Assembly: GCA_964607765.1 (NCBI GenBank)
Contig: CAZSNT010000138.1
Span: forward strand, 1 to 28,004
Length of the DNA stretch: 28,004 bases
Source: CAZSNT01 sp964607765
GTDB lineage: Bacteria; Verrucomicrobiota; Lentisphaeria; Oligosphaerales; JABHEG01
Reading direction: 5' to 3'
Below are positions 7,452-14,246 of the stretch, in pieces (the stretch's first letter is position 1; the number at the start of each line of letters is the position of its first letter). The notes under the pieces were generated by a model. It was not told where the DNA came from. It saw only the letters and a list, made by a program, of their open reading frames with translations, and did no database searches. Made by a program: the position numbers and the translations under genes.

Positions 7452-8546
7452 ATGCAGACTGGCAGAGACGCAATCAACGCACTTTTCAACCACACGCCTG
7501 CAGAGCACATCCCACTGCACGACAGCCCGTGGGGAGACACACTGCGTAAGTGGGTAACCCAGGGCATGCCCGCGCAGGAGAACGGGGCAGCGGTCAGTGC
7601 CGTCGAACACTTCGAGTTCGACATGGCCGGCTGCGGCGGCTGGTTCGACTGGCAGCCAAAACGCGGCGTGACCGAAATCGTGGAGGAGAACGAGGAGTGG
7701 AAGGTCGTGCGCAACGGCAGCGGCGCGCAGCTCAAGTGGTGGAAGGACAAGTCCGGCACACCCGAACACGTCGCGTTCCACATGACCGACCGCGCCGTGT
7801 GGGACCGCGAGTACAAACCGTTCCTCACCGAGTTCGACCCGTCCCGGGTGAACATCGACAATGCCCGCAATGGTCTCAAGCGCGTGCGCGACGCGGGGCG
7901 CTGGGCTTTCTACGGACATCAGTTCATCTGGGAGAACATGCGCGCCAGCCTCGGCGACGTGACGCTCTACACCAGCCTGCTCACCGACCCGGGCTGGATC
8001 CATGACTACTGCCGAACCTACACCGACCTCTACAAGACGGCTTTCAAGCTGCTGCTTGACGAAGCGGGCGTCCCTGACGGCGTTTGGATCTACGAAGACC
8101 TGGGCTACAAGAACGCGCTGTTCTGCAGTCCGGACACACTGCGCGAACTGATCTTCCCCTACTACGCCGAACTCGTCGAGTTCCTGCACGGCTACGACCT
8201 GCCGGTGGTCCTGCACTCCTGCGGATACCAGGAGCCCATGATCCCGCTGGCGATCGAGGCAGGCTTCGACGGCCTCAACCCGATGGAAGTGAAGGCGGGG
8301 AACGACATCCTCAAGTATGCCGAGCTCTACGGCGATCGCCTGGCCTTCGTGGGCGGGCTCGACGCGCGCATCCTGGAAAGCGGCGACCGCCCCAGGATAC
8401 AGGACGGTGTCATTGAACTGCTCGAAGGCATGAAAGCGCGCGGAGCCCGTTACGTCTACGGCTCGGACCACTCACTGTCCACGAACATCGATTACGATGA
8501 CTTCCTCTACTCCCTGGAGGTCTACAGAGCGCACCGGACGTACTGA
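7452..8546 (+). CDS. Uroporphyrinogen decarboxylase-superfamily protein (methyltransferase-like)
   Basis: A 364-residue TIM-barrel protein of the URO-D/MtaA superfamily. Recognisable are VVLHSCG (253-257) with its His and Cys, the following NPMEVKAG (276-283) and FVGGLDARIL (299-308), and the C-terminal SDHSL segment. The N-terminal GRDAINALFNHTPAEHIP is typical of the subfamily found outside haem operons. These proteins are generally thought to move methyl groups between corrinoid proteins, thiols and methylated substrates. No haem-synthesis, corrinoid-protein or methyltransferase partner lies in the window, so true uroporphyrinogen decarboxylase activity is unlikely and the substrate is unknown. 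A GGAG about 10 nt upstream supports the start. It is flanked by a promoter upstream and a convergent gene 22 bp downstream, so it is monocistronic. Confidence 0.82.
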   Translation: MQTGRDAINALFNHTPAEHIPLHDSPWGDTLRKWVTQGMPAQENGAAVSAVEHFEFDMAGCGGWFDWQPKRGVTEIVEENEEWKVVRNGSGAQLKWWKDKSGTPEHVAFHMTDRAVWDREYKPFLTEFDPSRVNIDNARNGLKRVRDAGRWAFYGHQFIWENMRASLGDVTLYTSLLTDPGWIHDYCRTYTDLYKTAFKLLLDEAGVPDGVWIYEDLGYKNALFCSPDTLRELIFPYYAELVEFLHGYDLPVVLHSCGYQEPMIPLAIEAGFDGLNPMEVKAGNDILKYAELYGDRLAFVGGLDARILESGDRPRIQDGVIELLEGMKARGARYVYGSDHSLSTNIDYDDFLYSLEVYRAHRTY

Positions 8547-8568
8547 GGACAACCACCTGCGGGGGCGG

Positions 8569-10380
8569 CTACTCCGCCACTTCCACATGCTCCGTGCTCA
8601 CCAGAAGCCCGCGCTCATCGGTCAAATTCAGGTAGTAAACCGTGGCATCGGCCGGGAGTTCGGCGGATGCCCTGCCCGTCTCGATCTGAGCCGGGAATGC
8701 CTCCCACTTGCGCTCCTTCCACGGGCCCGCGTCGCTCGTCACGTTCAGCTCAGCCTTCAGCACGGGTGACACACTCTCGAACGCAGCCCAGGCCGTACCG
8801 TCGTCGCAGCCTTGGCCAGTCACGCGAATCAACGGAGGCGCATCCCTGAGAATGCTGTCCGCGAACGCCGCAATCTCCTTCGGCGCCCAGCCCGCGTGGT
8901 GCCCGTGCGGCATGCGCAGTCGGATGCAGAGCGTGCGCGGCGTGTTGGGCAGCCGGTAGGATTTCTGCAGGGCATTGAACGTGTAGGCAAAATCGTTCGT
9001 GCCCGTCACCCAGAGCATGGGCATCTGCGCATCGGCCAGGTAGGACGACGGATCCCACCAGCGCATCCAACGCGCGGCGCGCTCCTCGCCCAGCCCGTTC
9101 ACGCTCCCGGCGAAATTGTGGTCCGTGGTGAAGCCGCAGCCGTAGACGGGCACGGCAAACCGGAAGCGACTGTCCACACCGGCGACCATGCTGCACAGAT
9201 ACCCACCCCACGAAATCCCCGTCACGCCAACCCGGTCCGGGTCAACCGTCGGCAATGACCGCAACAGCGAGTTGGCCAAGATAACGTCGGCGATCGCGTG
9301 GTACGCCCACTGATCCTCGCGCGGATGGTCGATCTGATTGTAGCCACCCCAGCCGCCAGGACCGCCCTTCGCGTGACGCGGACGCTGCCCCGGCTTGCCG
9401 CCGGGCACACTGCCGCACGTGTCCATTGCGATCGCCGCGTACCCGAGCGTGTTCCAAAGCCGCACCCACTCGGCGAACGCTGTGCCGCCACCGCCGTGGA
9501 TCAGCACCATGCCGGGAACAGTCGTGCCAGCCGGAACATCCGGGACGCCCAACCACGCAAAAACCTGCGTCGGACGCCCGCGGTAGGGCAGCCCATCGTA
9601 GAAGACCGCCTCAACGCCATCCTCGGACAACCCTTCTGCCGGACGCTTGGCCGGAGGCGCGGACAGCTTGACCAGGTCCCACATCGGTCCCGTCGGATCC
9701 GTTGGCGGAACAGCCACATAGTTCAGCGCAGCCTGCACGCCGGCAAGCTCGTCCGGGGCCGCTGCACCGGGCGTCAGCACGGTTGTGTGCTCCGACTCGG
9801 CCCCGATGTCGTGCTGCCAGATCTGCAGCTTCTGGTCCGACCACGGGCCCCACACGCGGCCGCCGTTCGTGATCTCGAGCTTCGCCGTCTGACCAAACCA
9901 CGTCGTCGTCCTCGACCCGAATGTGGCCGGCGTCTTCTCATACTGACCATGAACATCCCGAACGGCCCGAATCTCCGAATCAAACGCAATCAGCGTGATG
10001 AGTTTCTTCTTTGTCAGGTTCTGGACGCGCCAGCTGATGCTGGTCGGGGAAAACGTGTAGGTCACTTCAGCCCGGTCACCCGACGCCACAATCCTGTCCG
10101 GCGCCGGCTGCGTCACCTTCGAAAGCCCGAAAGCGCCGCCCTGAAACAGGTAGACACCGCGCGGGTTCGAGCCGCGCTCGCGCAGAAACTCCTCGCCGCC
10201 AACCACCAGACTCGTCAGACACCCATCGGCGGACACCGACGCGGAGTACAGCGGTGCCTCAATCCCGTAGCCCTTCCCTTGTTCCGCAACCGACCCAGCC
10301 GCGTGCACGGCGGCGTCGGAACACATGGCGATCAACACAATCGCAGCACGGGAAGCGTTCCGACATCCACACTTTCTCAT
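8569..10380 (-). CDS. Secreted alpha/beta hydrolase (acetylxylan-esterase / dienelactone-hydrolase-like)
   Basis: A 603-residue exported protein with an N-terminal signal segment (about 1-28, AAIVLIAMCSDAAVHAA). Residues about 40-260 are an uncharacterised beta-rich N-terminal region. Residues about 270-520 form an alpha/beta hydrolase fold: oxyanion-loop HGGGGT, nucleophile elbow GISWGGY with S390, D463 in GTNDFAYTF, and the catalytic histidine in MPHGHHAGW (H494 or H495). A C-terminal beta segment of about 80 residues follows. Such proteins in glycan-degrading bacteria are usually carbohydrate esterases or peptidases; the GISWGGY elbow fits the acetyl-xylan-esterase/prolyl-oligopeptidase side. 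The start has GGAGATGGGG upstream. It converges with the URO-D-family gene. Confidence 0.85.
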   Translation of the reverse strand: MRKCGCRNASRAAIVLIAMCSDAAVHAAGSVAEQGKGYGIEAPLYSASVSADGCLTSLVVGGEEFLRERGSNPRGVYLFQGGAFGLSKVTQPAPDRIVASGDRAEVTYTFSPTSISWRVQNLTKKKLITLIAFDSEIRAVRDVHGQYEKTPATFGSRTTTWFGQTAKLEITNGGRVWGPWSDQKLQIWQHDIGAESEHTTVLTPGAAAPDELAGVQAALNYVAVPPTDPTGPMWDLVKLSAPPAKRPAEGLSEDGVEAVFYDGLPYRGRPTQVFAWLGVPDVPAGTTVPGMVLIHGGGGTAFAEWVRLWNTLGYAAIAMDTCGSVPGGKPGQRPRHAKGGPGGWGGYNQIDHPREDQWAYHAIADVILANSLLRSLPTVDPDRVGVTGISWGGYLCSMVAGVDSRFRFAVPVYGCGFTTDHNFAGSVNGLGEERAARWMRWWDPSSYLADAQMPMLWVTGTNDFAYTFNALQKSYRLPNTPRTLCIRLRMPHGHHAGWAPKEIAAFADSILRDAPPLIRVTGQGCDDGTAWAAFESVSPVLKAELNVTSDAGPWKERKWEAFPAQIETGRASAELPADATVYYLNLTDERGLLVSTEHVEVAE

Positions 10381-10578
10381 AGTAACCCCATCTCCATGCT
10401 CTTGGTGTGGCGATGGCCCCAGTACATCGCCCGATACTCTAGTTGAGTTTCATGGCAGCGACACCTACACAGATGGGTAATTCTCCGTTTCGGGCTTCAG
10501 CGCTGGAAACTGTATCAAGTGCGGCGTGAGCCGCCGTGCCTGACGTGACCGAGAGTCCTTGCCGCCCGCGTCAAGAAC

Positions 10579-10606
10579 TTGACGACACCCTCGGCAATGT
10601 TATGTT
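10579..10606 (+). promoter_or_regulatory. Promoter of the toxin-antitoxin operon
   Basis: TTGACG (10579-10584) and TATGTT (10601-10606) are spaced by 16 bp. The -35 box overlaps an inverted repeat TCAAG-AA-CTTGA (10571-10582), and the -10 box abuts the perfect palindrome at 10607-10623, the usual layout for a self-repressed antitoxin-toxin promoter. Confidence 0.6.
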
Positions 10607-10623
10607 GGTTATGTGCCATAACC
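10607..10623. promoter_or_regulatory. Probable VapB operator palindrome
   Basis: GGTTATG-TGC-CATAACC is a perfect 7-bp inverted repeat with a 3-bp centre, placed directly after the -10 box and across the expected transcription start. Ribbon-helix-helix antitoxins bind such repeats to repress their own operon; binding here is inferred. Confidence 0.65.
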
Positions 10624-10645
10624 ATGAAGCCACAGGGACACTGAA

Positions 10646-10882
10646 ATGCACCGCACGACTGTTATGCTGCCATCGGAACTCAAGCAGAAGGCTGTCCGGA
10701 AGTCTCACGAGATGGGAGTGTCGCTCGGGGAGTTTGTGCGCCTGTCGCTCAGGGACGAACTGGAACGTCAGGAGCGCTCCAGCAATGATCCTCTGTTCGC
10801 AGATGCCGAGGTGTTTCAGGGACAGGCCCCAGAGGATGCAGCCAGTTCGCACGACGATCTGCTCTACGGAAGCAGCCAATGA
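10646..10882 (+). CDS. vapB: VapB-like ribbon-helix-helix antitoxin
   Basis: A 78-residue protein. Residues 1-40 (MHRTTVMLPSELKQKA, then an SLGEFVRLSLRDEL helix) match the ribbon-helix-helix fold of CopG/Arc-type antitoxins, with the beta-strand TTVMLP as the DNA-reading element. The acidic C-terminal half would wrap the toxin. AGGGA at 10634-10638 lies 7 nt before the start. The gene overlaps the toxin start by 4 bp (ATGA), the normal coupling in these pairs. The assignment rests on this context, since the protein alone is short and generic. Confidence 0.85.
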   Translation: MHRTTVMLPSELKQKAVRKSHEMGVSLGEFVRLSLRDELERQERSSNDPLFADAEVFQGQAPEDAASSHDDLLYGSSQ

Positions 10883-11280
10883 TATTCATCGACTCCGGCG
10901 CGTTCATTGCGCGCCATATCCGTCAAGATCAGCACCACGCCGAGGCAACGCGGCTGTGGTATCAACTGGAGTCTGATCGCCTCCCCTGTTGGACAAGTAA
11001 CCATGTTCTGGATGAAGTCTTCACGCTACTGGGGCGAATTGCCGGTAACCAATTCGCGCACGGTCGCGCTCAGAGCATCTACGATTCCCGTATTCTCAGC
11101 ATCCTCCGTCCGGACGAAGGCATCGAGCGCGAGGCACTGCGCTACTTCCTCAAGTATTCGGACCAGAAGCTCAGCTTCACCGACAGCATTTCATTCGCCC
11201 TGATGAAAAGACACGGTCTGAAGCGTGCATTCGCTTTTGACGAGCACTTCCGAATGGCCGGGTTCGACCTCTACTCTTAG
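10879..11280 (+). CDS. vapC: VapC-like PIN-domain toxin ribonuclease
   Basis: A 133-residue PIN-domain protein, the usual toxin length. The acidic metal-binding residues are in place: D5 in FIDSGAFIA, E46 in VLDEVFTLLG, D102 in LSFTDSISFALM and D121 in AFAFDEHF. PIN toxins cut RNA, commonly tRNA or rRNA, and are held inactive by the antitoxin encoded just upstream with a 4-bp overlap. The end of the gene is 35 bp from the convergent alcohol dehydrogenase. The catalytic set is complete, so the toxin should be functional; the RNA target is unknown. Confidence 0.9.
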   Translation: MIFIDSGAFIARHIRQDQHHAEATRLWYQLESDRLPCWTSNHVLDEVFTLLGRIAGNQFAHGRAQSIYDSRILSILRPDEGIEREALRYFLKYSDQKLSFTDSISFALMKRHGLKRAFAFDEHFRMAGFDLYS

Positions 11281-11315
11281 TCGCTCTGCAGCCATGTGCT
11301 GCCCTCACAGCGGCA

Positions 11316-12416
11316 TCAGCCATTGGGTGCGATCGCTGCTTTGAGCACACGCCGCGCCGCCACGTCCTCCAGCGCCTGCTCCACATCGTCCAGCGCGTAC
11401 ACAGCCGAGACGAAACGGCGCCACTTGAAGCGCGCGTTGTGCTGGGCCATGATGCGCACGGCCCGGTGCAGATGACTGTAGTCGATCCCCCAGACGCCGC
11501 GAATATCAACATGCTTACGGTTGATCTGTGTGTGGGGATTGACCGCCACATCCCCACCATCCGTATATTGCCCGACAACCACGTAGGCCCCGTTGTCTCG
11601 TGTCATGTCCAAGCCTTCGGGCACAGCGGCCGGGTTGCCCGATGCCTCGATCGTCACGTCCGCACCACGACCCGACGTGAGCTCGAGCGCCTCGCCCAGG
11701 CGTGTCGCCGAGTCGGCCGCGCTGATACTCTCAAAGCCCCGCAACTGCGTCAGCGCTTCCAGACGCCGCAAAACGGGATCGACGACGATGACCTGACCCG
11801 CCCCGCTCAGCAGGGCGAAAATCGCCGCATTCACACCGACCGGGCCGCAGCCCTGCACAACCACTGTGTCCCCCAACCGTATACCCGCCCGATCAACCGC
11901 GTGCAGAGCCGTCGGCGCACCACAGCCGCCACCGACGAAATCAAGCGGCTCGAGGCCGTCCGGAAGCCGCACGATCTTCACGCCCGGTTTCAGGTAGATC
12001 TTCTCGCTCCATCCCCCCAGCAGCCCGTCTGCCGCCGAATACGTGATGCCGTACACCTTCCGGTGCGGGCACCGCGTCGACGCCTTGCCGACCAGACAGA
12101 ACCAGCATGCGTTGCAGGTCTCGTGCACGTCCAGGAACGCAACCGTATCCCCCGGCGCAAACTCGCGGCCCTCGATGTCGCGGACACTGCCCCGCAGTTC
12201 CTCGATCACACCCACATTGATGTGCCCAGGGATGATCGGGTACGGCACACCGGCCAAACGTCCCTCGAGCAGGTGCACATCCGTGCCGCAGACCTCGCTG
12301 TAGACAGTCTGCAGCAGCGCGGCGCCGTCCTCGAGAACGGGTGTCGGGAACTCCCGCAACTCAAGCGTCACTTCACCATCGTGCCGGTTCATTACTGCGG
12401 CGCGGACATTCGACAT
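11316..12416 (-). CDS. Zinc-dependent medium-chain alcohol/polyol dehydrogenase
   Basis: A 366-residue MDR-superfamily dehydrogenase. The catalytic zinc site is C43 (EVCGTD), H65 (PGHINVG) and C165 (GGGCGAPTALHA). The structural zinc lobe is present as C101-x2-C104-x2-C107-x8-C116. The NAD(P) Rossmann motif GCGPVG is at 189-194, followed by an acidic residue (VVD) typical of NAD use. The usual GHE following the second ligand reads GHI here, so the conserved Glu next to the zinc is replaced. The gene lies 9 bp after the GH130-like gene, with GAGGAG as ribosome-binding site inside the end of that gene, so the pair is one operon. Probable role: oxidising a sugar, sugar alcohol or related alcohol released by its partner; the substrate is not determined. 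Confidence 0.9.
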   Translation of the reverse strand: MSNVRAAVMNRHDGEVTLELREFPTPVLEDGAALLQTVYSEVCGTDVHLLEGRLAGVPYPIIPGHINVGVIEELRGSVRDIEGREFAPGDTVAFLDVHETCNACWFCLVGKASTRCPHRKVYGITYSAADGLLGGWSEKIYLKPGVKIVRLPDGLEPLDFVGGGCGAPTALHAVDRAGIRLGDTVVVQGCGPVGVNAAIFALLSGAGQVIVVDPVLRRLEALTQLRGFESISAADSATRLGEALELTSGRGADVTIEASGNPAAVPEGLDMTRDNGAYVVVGQYTDGGDVAVNPHTQINRKHVDIRGVWGIDYSHLHRAVRIMAQHNARFKWRRFVSAVYALDDVEQALEDVAARRVLKAAIAPNG

Positions 12417-12425
12417 GGTAACTCC

Positions 12426-13451
12426 TCACTCCCCAACGGGGCAGGACAGCAGGTAGTCCAGCAAGTCATCCAACCGACACGTGGCCAAGCCAACGTACTT
12501 GTCGGCGGCGCCGTAGTAGACGAACAGCGTGCCGTCGATCACCACCTTGCCGCAGGGGAAAACGACCCCGCCGCCGCCGTAACAGCCGTTGATCTCGAAG
12601 TCGTACTCCGGCTGCAGAATCCAGTCGTCCGCACGATGCGTCACACGCCACGGCTCGTCGAGATCGAGGAGCATAGCGCCCAGCCGGTAGTACCTGTCCG
12701 GGCCCACACCGTGGTAGAGCGTGAGCCAGCCGTGCTCGGTCCTGGTCGGCGGCTCGTTGCCGCCGATCTTGCGTTCCCAGTCGTCCCGCGCCTTGGCCAC
12801 CAGACGACTTTCGCCCCAGCACAGCAGGTCCTCCGAGAACGAAATCCAGATCGCGGGGAACTCCGTGCCGTATTCCGGCCCCGTCCAGCCCATCGGCCGA
12901 TGCAGCAGCGCGTACTTCCCATTGATCTTCTCCGGGAACAGGATCACATCACGGTCGTCCACGGTCGGGTCCGTCATGCGCCCGGCGCGGATCCAAGTCC
13001 TGAAGTCCTTCGTGATGGCCAGTCCGGTACAGGTCTGGTTCTCGCGGATCATCCAAGGGAAGTCGGCGGGGCAGTCGGGCGCTTTGTGGGGACGCCCTTC
13101 ACCCAGCCAGTACTGGCCAGGCGCGAAATACCTGGACGCATACGTCACGTAGTAGTAGTCGCCCATCTTCACGATCCGTGGGTCCTCCACGCATCCGGCA
13201 TCGAATCCGTCCAGGCTCGGCCCGAACACAGGCTCGTCAGAAACGCGCGTGAACTCGTATCCGTCCTTGCTCACCGCGAGCCCGAACCGAATCACGTGCT
13301 CCACATCATCCCCTGCAGCCCGATACAGCATCTTCACCTCGCCCGACGCCGCGTCGTACCACGCGCCGGGGTTGGTCGTCACAAAACTCTCCCACGCGTT
13401 CGCCGGGTTCGGTGACAGAATCGGATTGCCTGAGTACTTGGTCAGCTTCAT
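12426..13451 (-). CDS. GH130-like beta-mannoside phosphorylase / glycosidase
   Basis: A 341-residue five-bladed beta-propeller protein of the GH130/GH43/GH32 group. Features fitting GH130 are the N-terminal NPILSP, an Asp in VEDPRI (88-93), repeated strand patterns such as YYYVTYASR, ALLHRPMGW and TLYHGVGPDRYYRLGAMLLDLDEP, and the C-terminal GGVVFPCG and VYYGAADKYVGLA. GH130 enzymes act on beta-1,2- or beta-1,4-mannosides, by phosphorolysis or hydrolysis. I cannot tell which from motifs seen by eye. No signal peptide is present, so it should be cytoplasmic and act on imported oligosaccharides. The start has TGGAGG just upstream. It is first in an operon with the zinc dehydrogenase. Confidence 0.85.
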   Translation of the reverse strand: MKLTKYSGNPILSPNPANAWESFVTTNPGAWYDAASGEVKMLYRAAGDDVEHVIRFGLAVSKDGYEFTRVSDEPVFGPSLDGFDAGCVEDPRIVKMGDYYYVTYASRYFAPGQYWLGEGRPHKAPDCPADFPWMIRENQTCTGLAITKDFRTWIRAGRMTDPTVDDRDVILFPEKINGKYALLHRPMGWTGPEYGTEFPAIWISFSEDLLCWGESRLVAKARDDWERKIGGNEPPTRTEHGWLTLYHGVGPDRYYRLGAMLLDLDEPWRVTHRADDWILQPEYDFEINGCYGGGGVVFPCGKVVIDGTLFVYYGAADKYVGLATCRLDDLLDYLLSCPVGE

Positions 13452-13570
13452 GTGGGCCTCCAGTCGTCGTGTGAATGCTGTACTCTACTCCTCCCGCACG
13501 CCGGAAGACAGAACATGCTCCGACGTGTATTGTCTGACACGACTGCACGAACGACGAAGGAGCCGCACGC

Positions 13571-13905
13571 ATGGATTCAGCAACGCCGAGACACCTGGCA
13601 CTGGTGGCCGTTGTCTCGTCGGCGATTCTCAGCGGGATCCTCTTTGCTGCGATTGCTTCGCTGCAGGACCGGGAGCTGACCCGGAAGTGCCGCATGATCG
13701 AGTCGGCCTACGCCTGGAGCTCGGTGTGGAAACCTGGTCGCCACCCCCACGTGACCACCGCACTGACAGCGCCTTCACCTACCACGCAACGGACCACGAG
13801 CTGACCATCCGCGCCACCTATGTCCCCCTCCAGGACGGAACGCCGAAGCCCTCTGCCCAGCTGTGCTTCAGAGCGACACGACCATTACGCACCACAGTCC
13901 CATGA
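13571..13905 (+). pseudogene. Frameshifted small membrane-anchored protein
   Basis: A well-formed start (AAGGAG at 13557-13562, 8 nt before ATG 13571) opens a protein with one membrane segment at residues about 10-29 (ALVAVVSSAILSGILFAAIA) followed by a charged stretch. In this frame the product ends at 13804 after an unconvincing proline/threonine tail. In the frame one base earlier, from about 13745 to the stop at 13905, a protein-like stretch appears (DSAFTYHATDHELTIRATYV). Joining the two near the C run at 13743-13747 gives a protein of about 111 residues with an anchor and an extracytoplasmic beta-like domain. The break could be a real mutation or a sequencing error. I recognise no family. 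Confidence 0.4.
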
Positions 13906-13932
13906 GTCCCATGAGTCCCACACGTCCTACAG
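13897..13932. repeat. Four 9-bp repeats (GTCCCATGA type)
   Basis: GTCCCATGA, GTCCCATGA, GTCCCACAC and GTCCTACAG follow one another without gaps. The first unit contains the stop codon of the frameshifted reading frame. This matches the dispersed GTCCCATGAGTCC-type intergenic repeat style seen in other environmental genomes. Confidence 0.75.
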
Positions 13933-13952
13933 CCCACCCCGGCGGCGCCGTC

Positions 13953-13993
13953 CCCCCGTAGCCGCCCGGCTCACGAGAGCCGGGCTACGGGGG
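13953..13993. terminator. Strong GC-rich stem-loop, possible terminator or dispersed palindrome
   Basis: CCCCCGTAGCC...CGGCTC (13953-13972) pairs with GAGCCGGGCTACGGGGG (13977-13993). The stem is 17 bp with a 3-nt bulge (GCC) and an ACGA loop. No T-run follows, so intrinsic termination is not certain. The GTAGCCCGGCTC core also looks like a repeated intergenic palindrome. Confidence 0.5.
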
Positions 13994-14071
13994 TTGCCTC
14001 ACGTGTACTGACGCGTTACTGCCCATTCTACCCCGGCAACGCCTCGTCCGATGTCTCGTGCCTGCGAGCGA

Positions 14072-14103
14072 CAATCCACCAATCCAGCAATCCAGCGATC
14101 CGA
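14072..14103. repeat. Four 8-bp repeats (CAATCCAG type)
   Basis: CAATCCAC, CAATCCAG, CAATCCAG and CGATCCGA are adjacent. The style is the same as the CCAGCAT repeat near 7290, suggesting a common family of short intergenic repeats. Confidence 0.7.
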
Positions 14104-14156
14104 CACCTGGCAGAACGCCTGCCGTGCCTTTGATTCCGCAATCCCCGCCGCAACAA

Positions 14157-14185
14157 TTGCATCTCCGTCTCCCCGTTGCTATCTT
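14157..14185 (+). promoter_or_regulatory. Weak promoter candidate for the sugar operon
   Basis: TTGCAT (14157-14162) and TATCTT (14180-14185) are 17 bp apart and about 60 nt upstream of the ATG at 14247. The spacing is ideal but both hexamers match the consensus poorly. Confidence 0.3.
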
Positions 14186-14246
14186 CCGGCACACGATCGG
14201 GAGCAACACGCGACACTCCCATCCTCAAGAACAAGAGGAGTCCACT

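Larger units (their letters stand above)
13906..14246. other. Intergenic region before the sugar operon
   Basis: About 340 bp without a convincing gene; ORFs on both strands here are short and carry no motif. It holds the end of the GTCCCATGA repeat, a strong hairpin (13953-13993), an octamer repeat (14072-14103) and a weak promoter candidate (14157-14185) for the operon that starts at 14247. Confidence 0.5.

Noticed and set aside
11439..13415. Plus-strand open frame of 658 codons opposite the dehydrogenase and GH130-like genes
   Set aside because: Antisense shadow; both minus-strand products have clear motifs.
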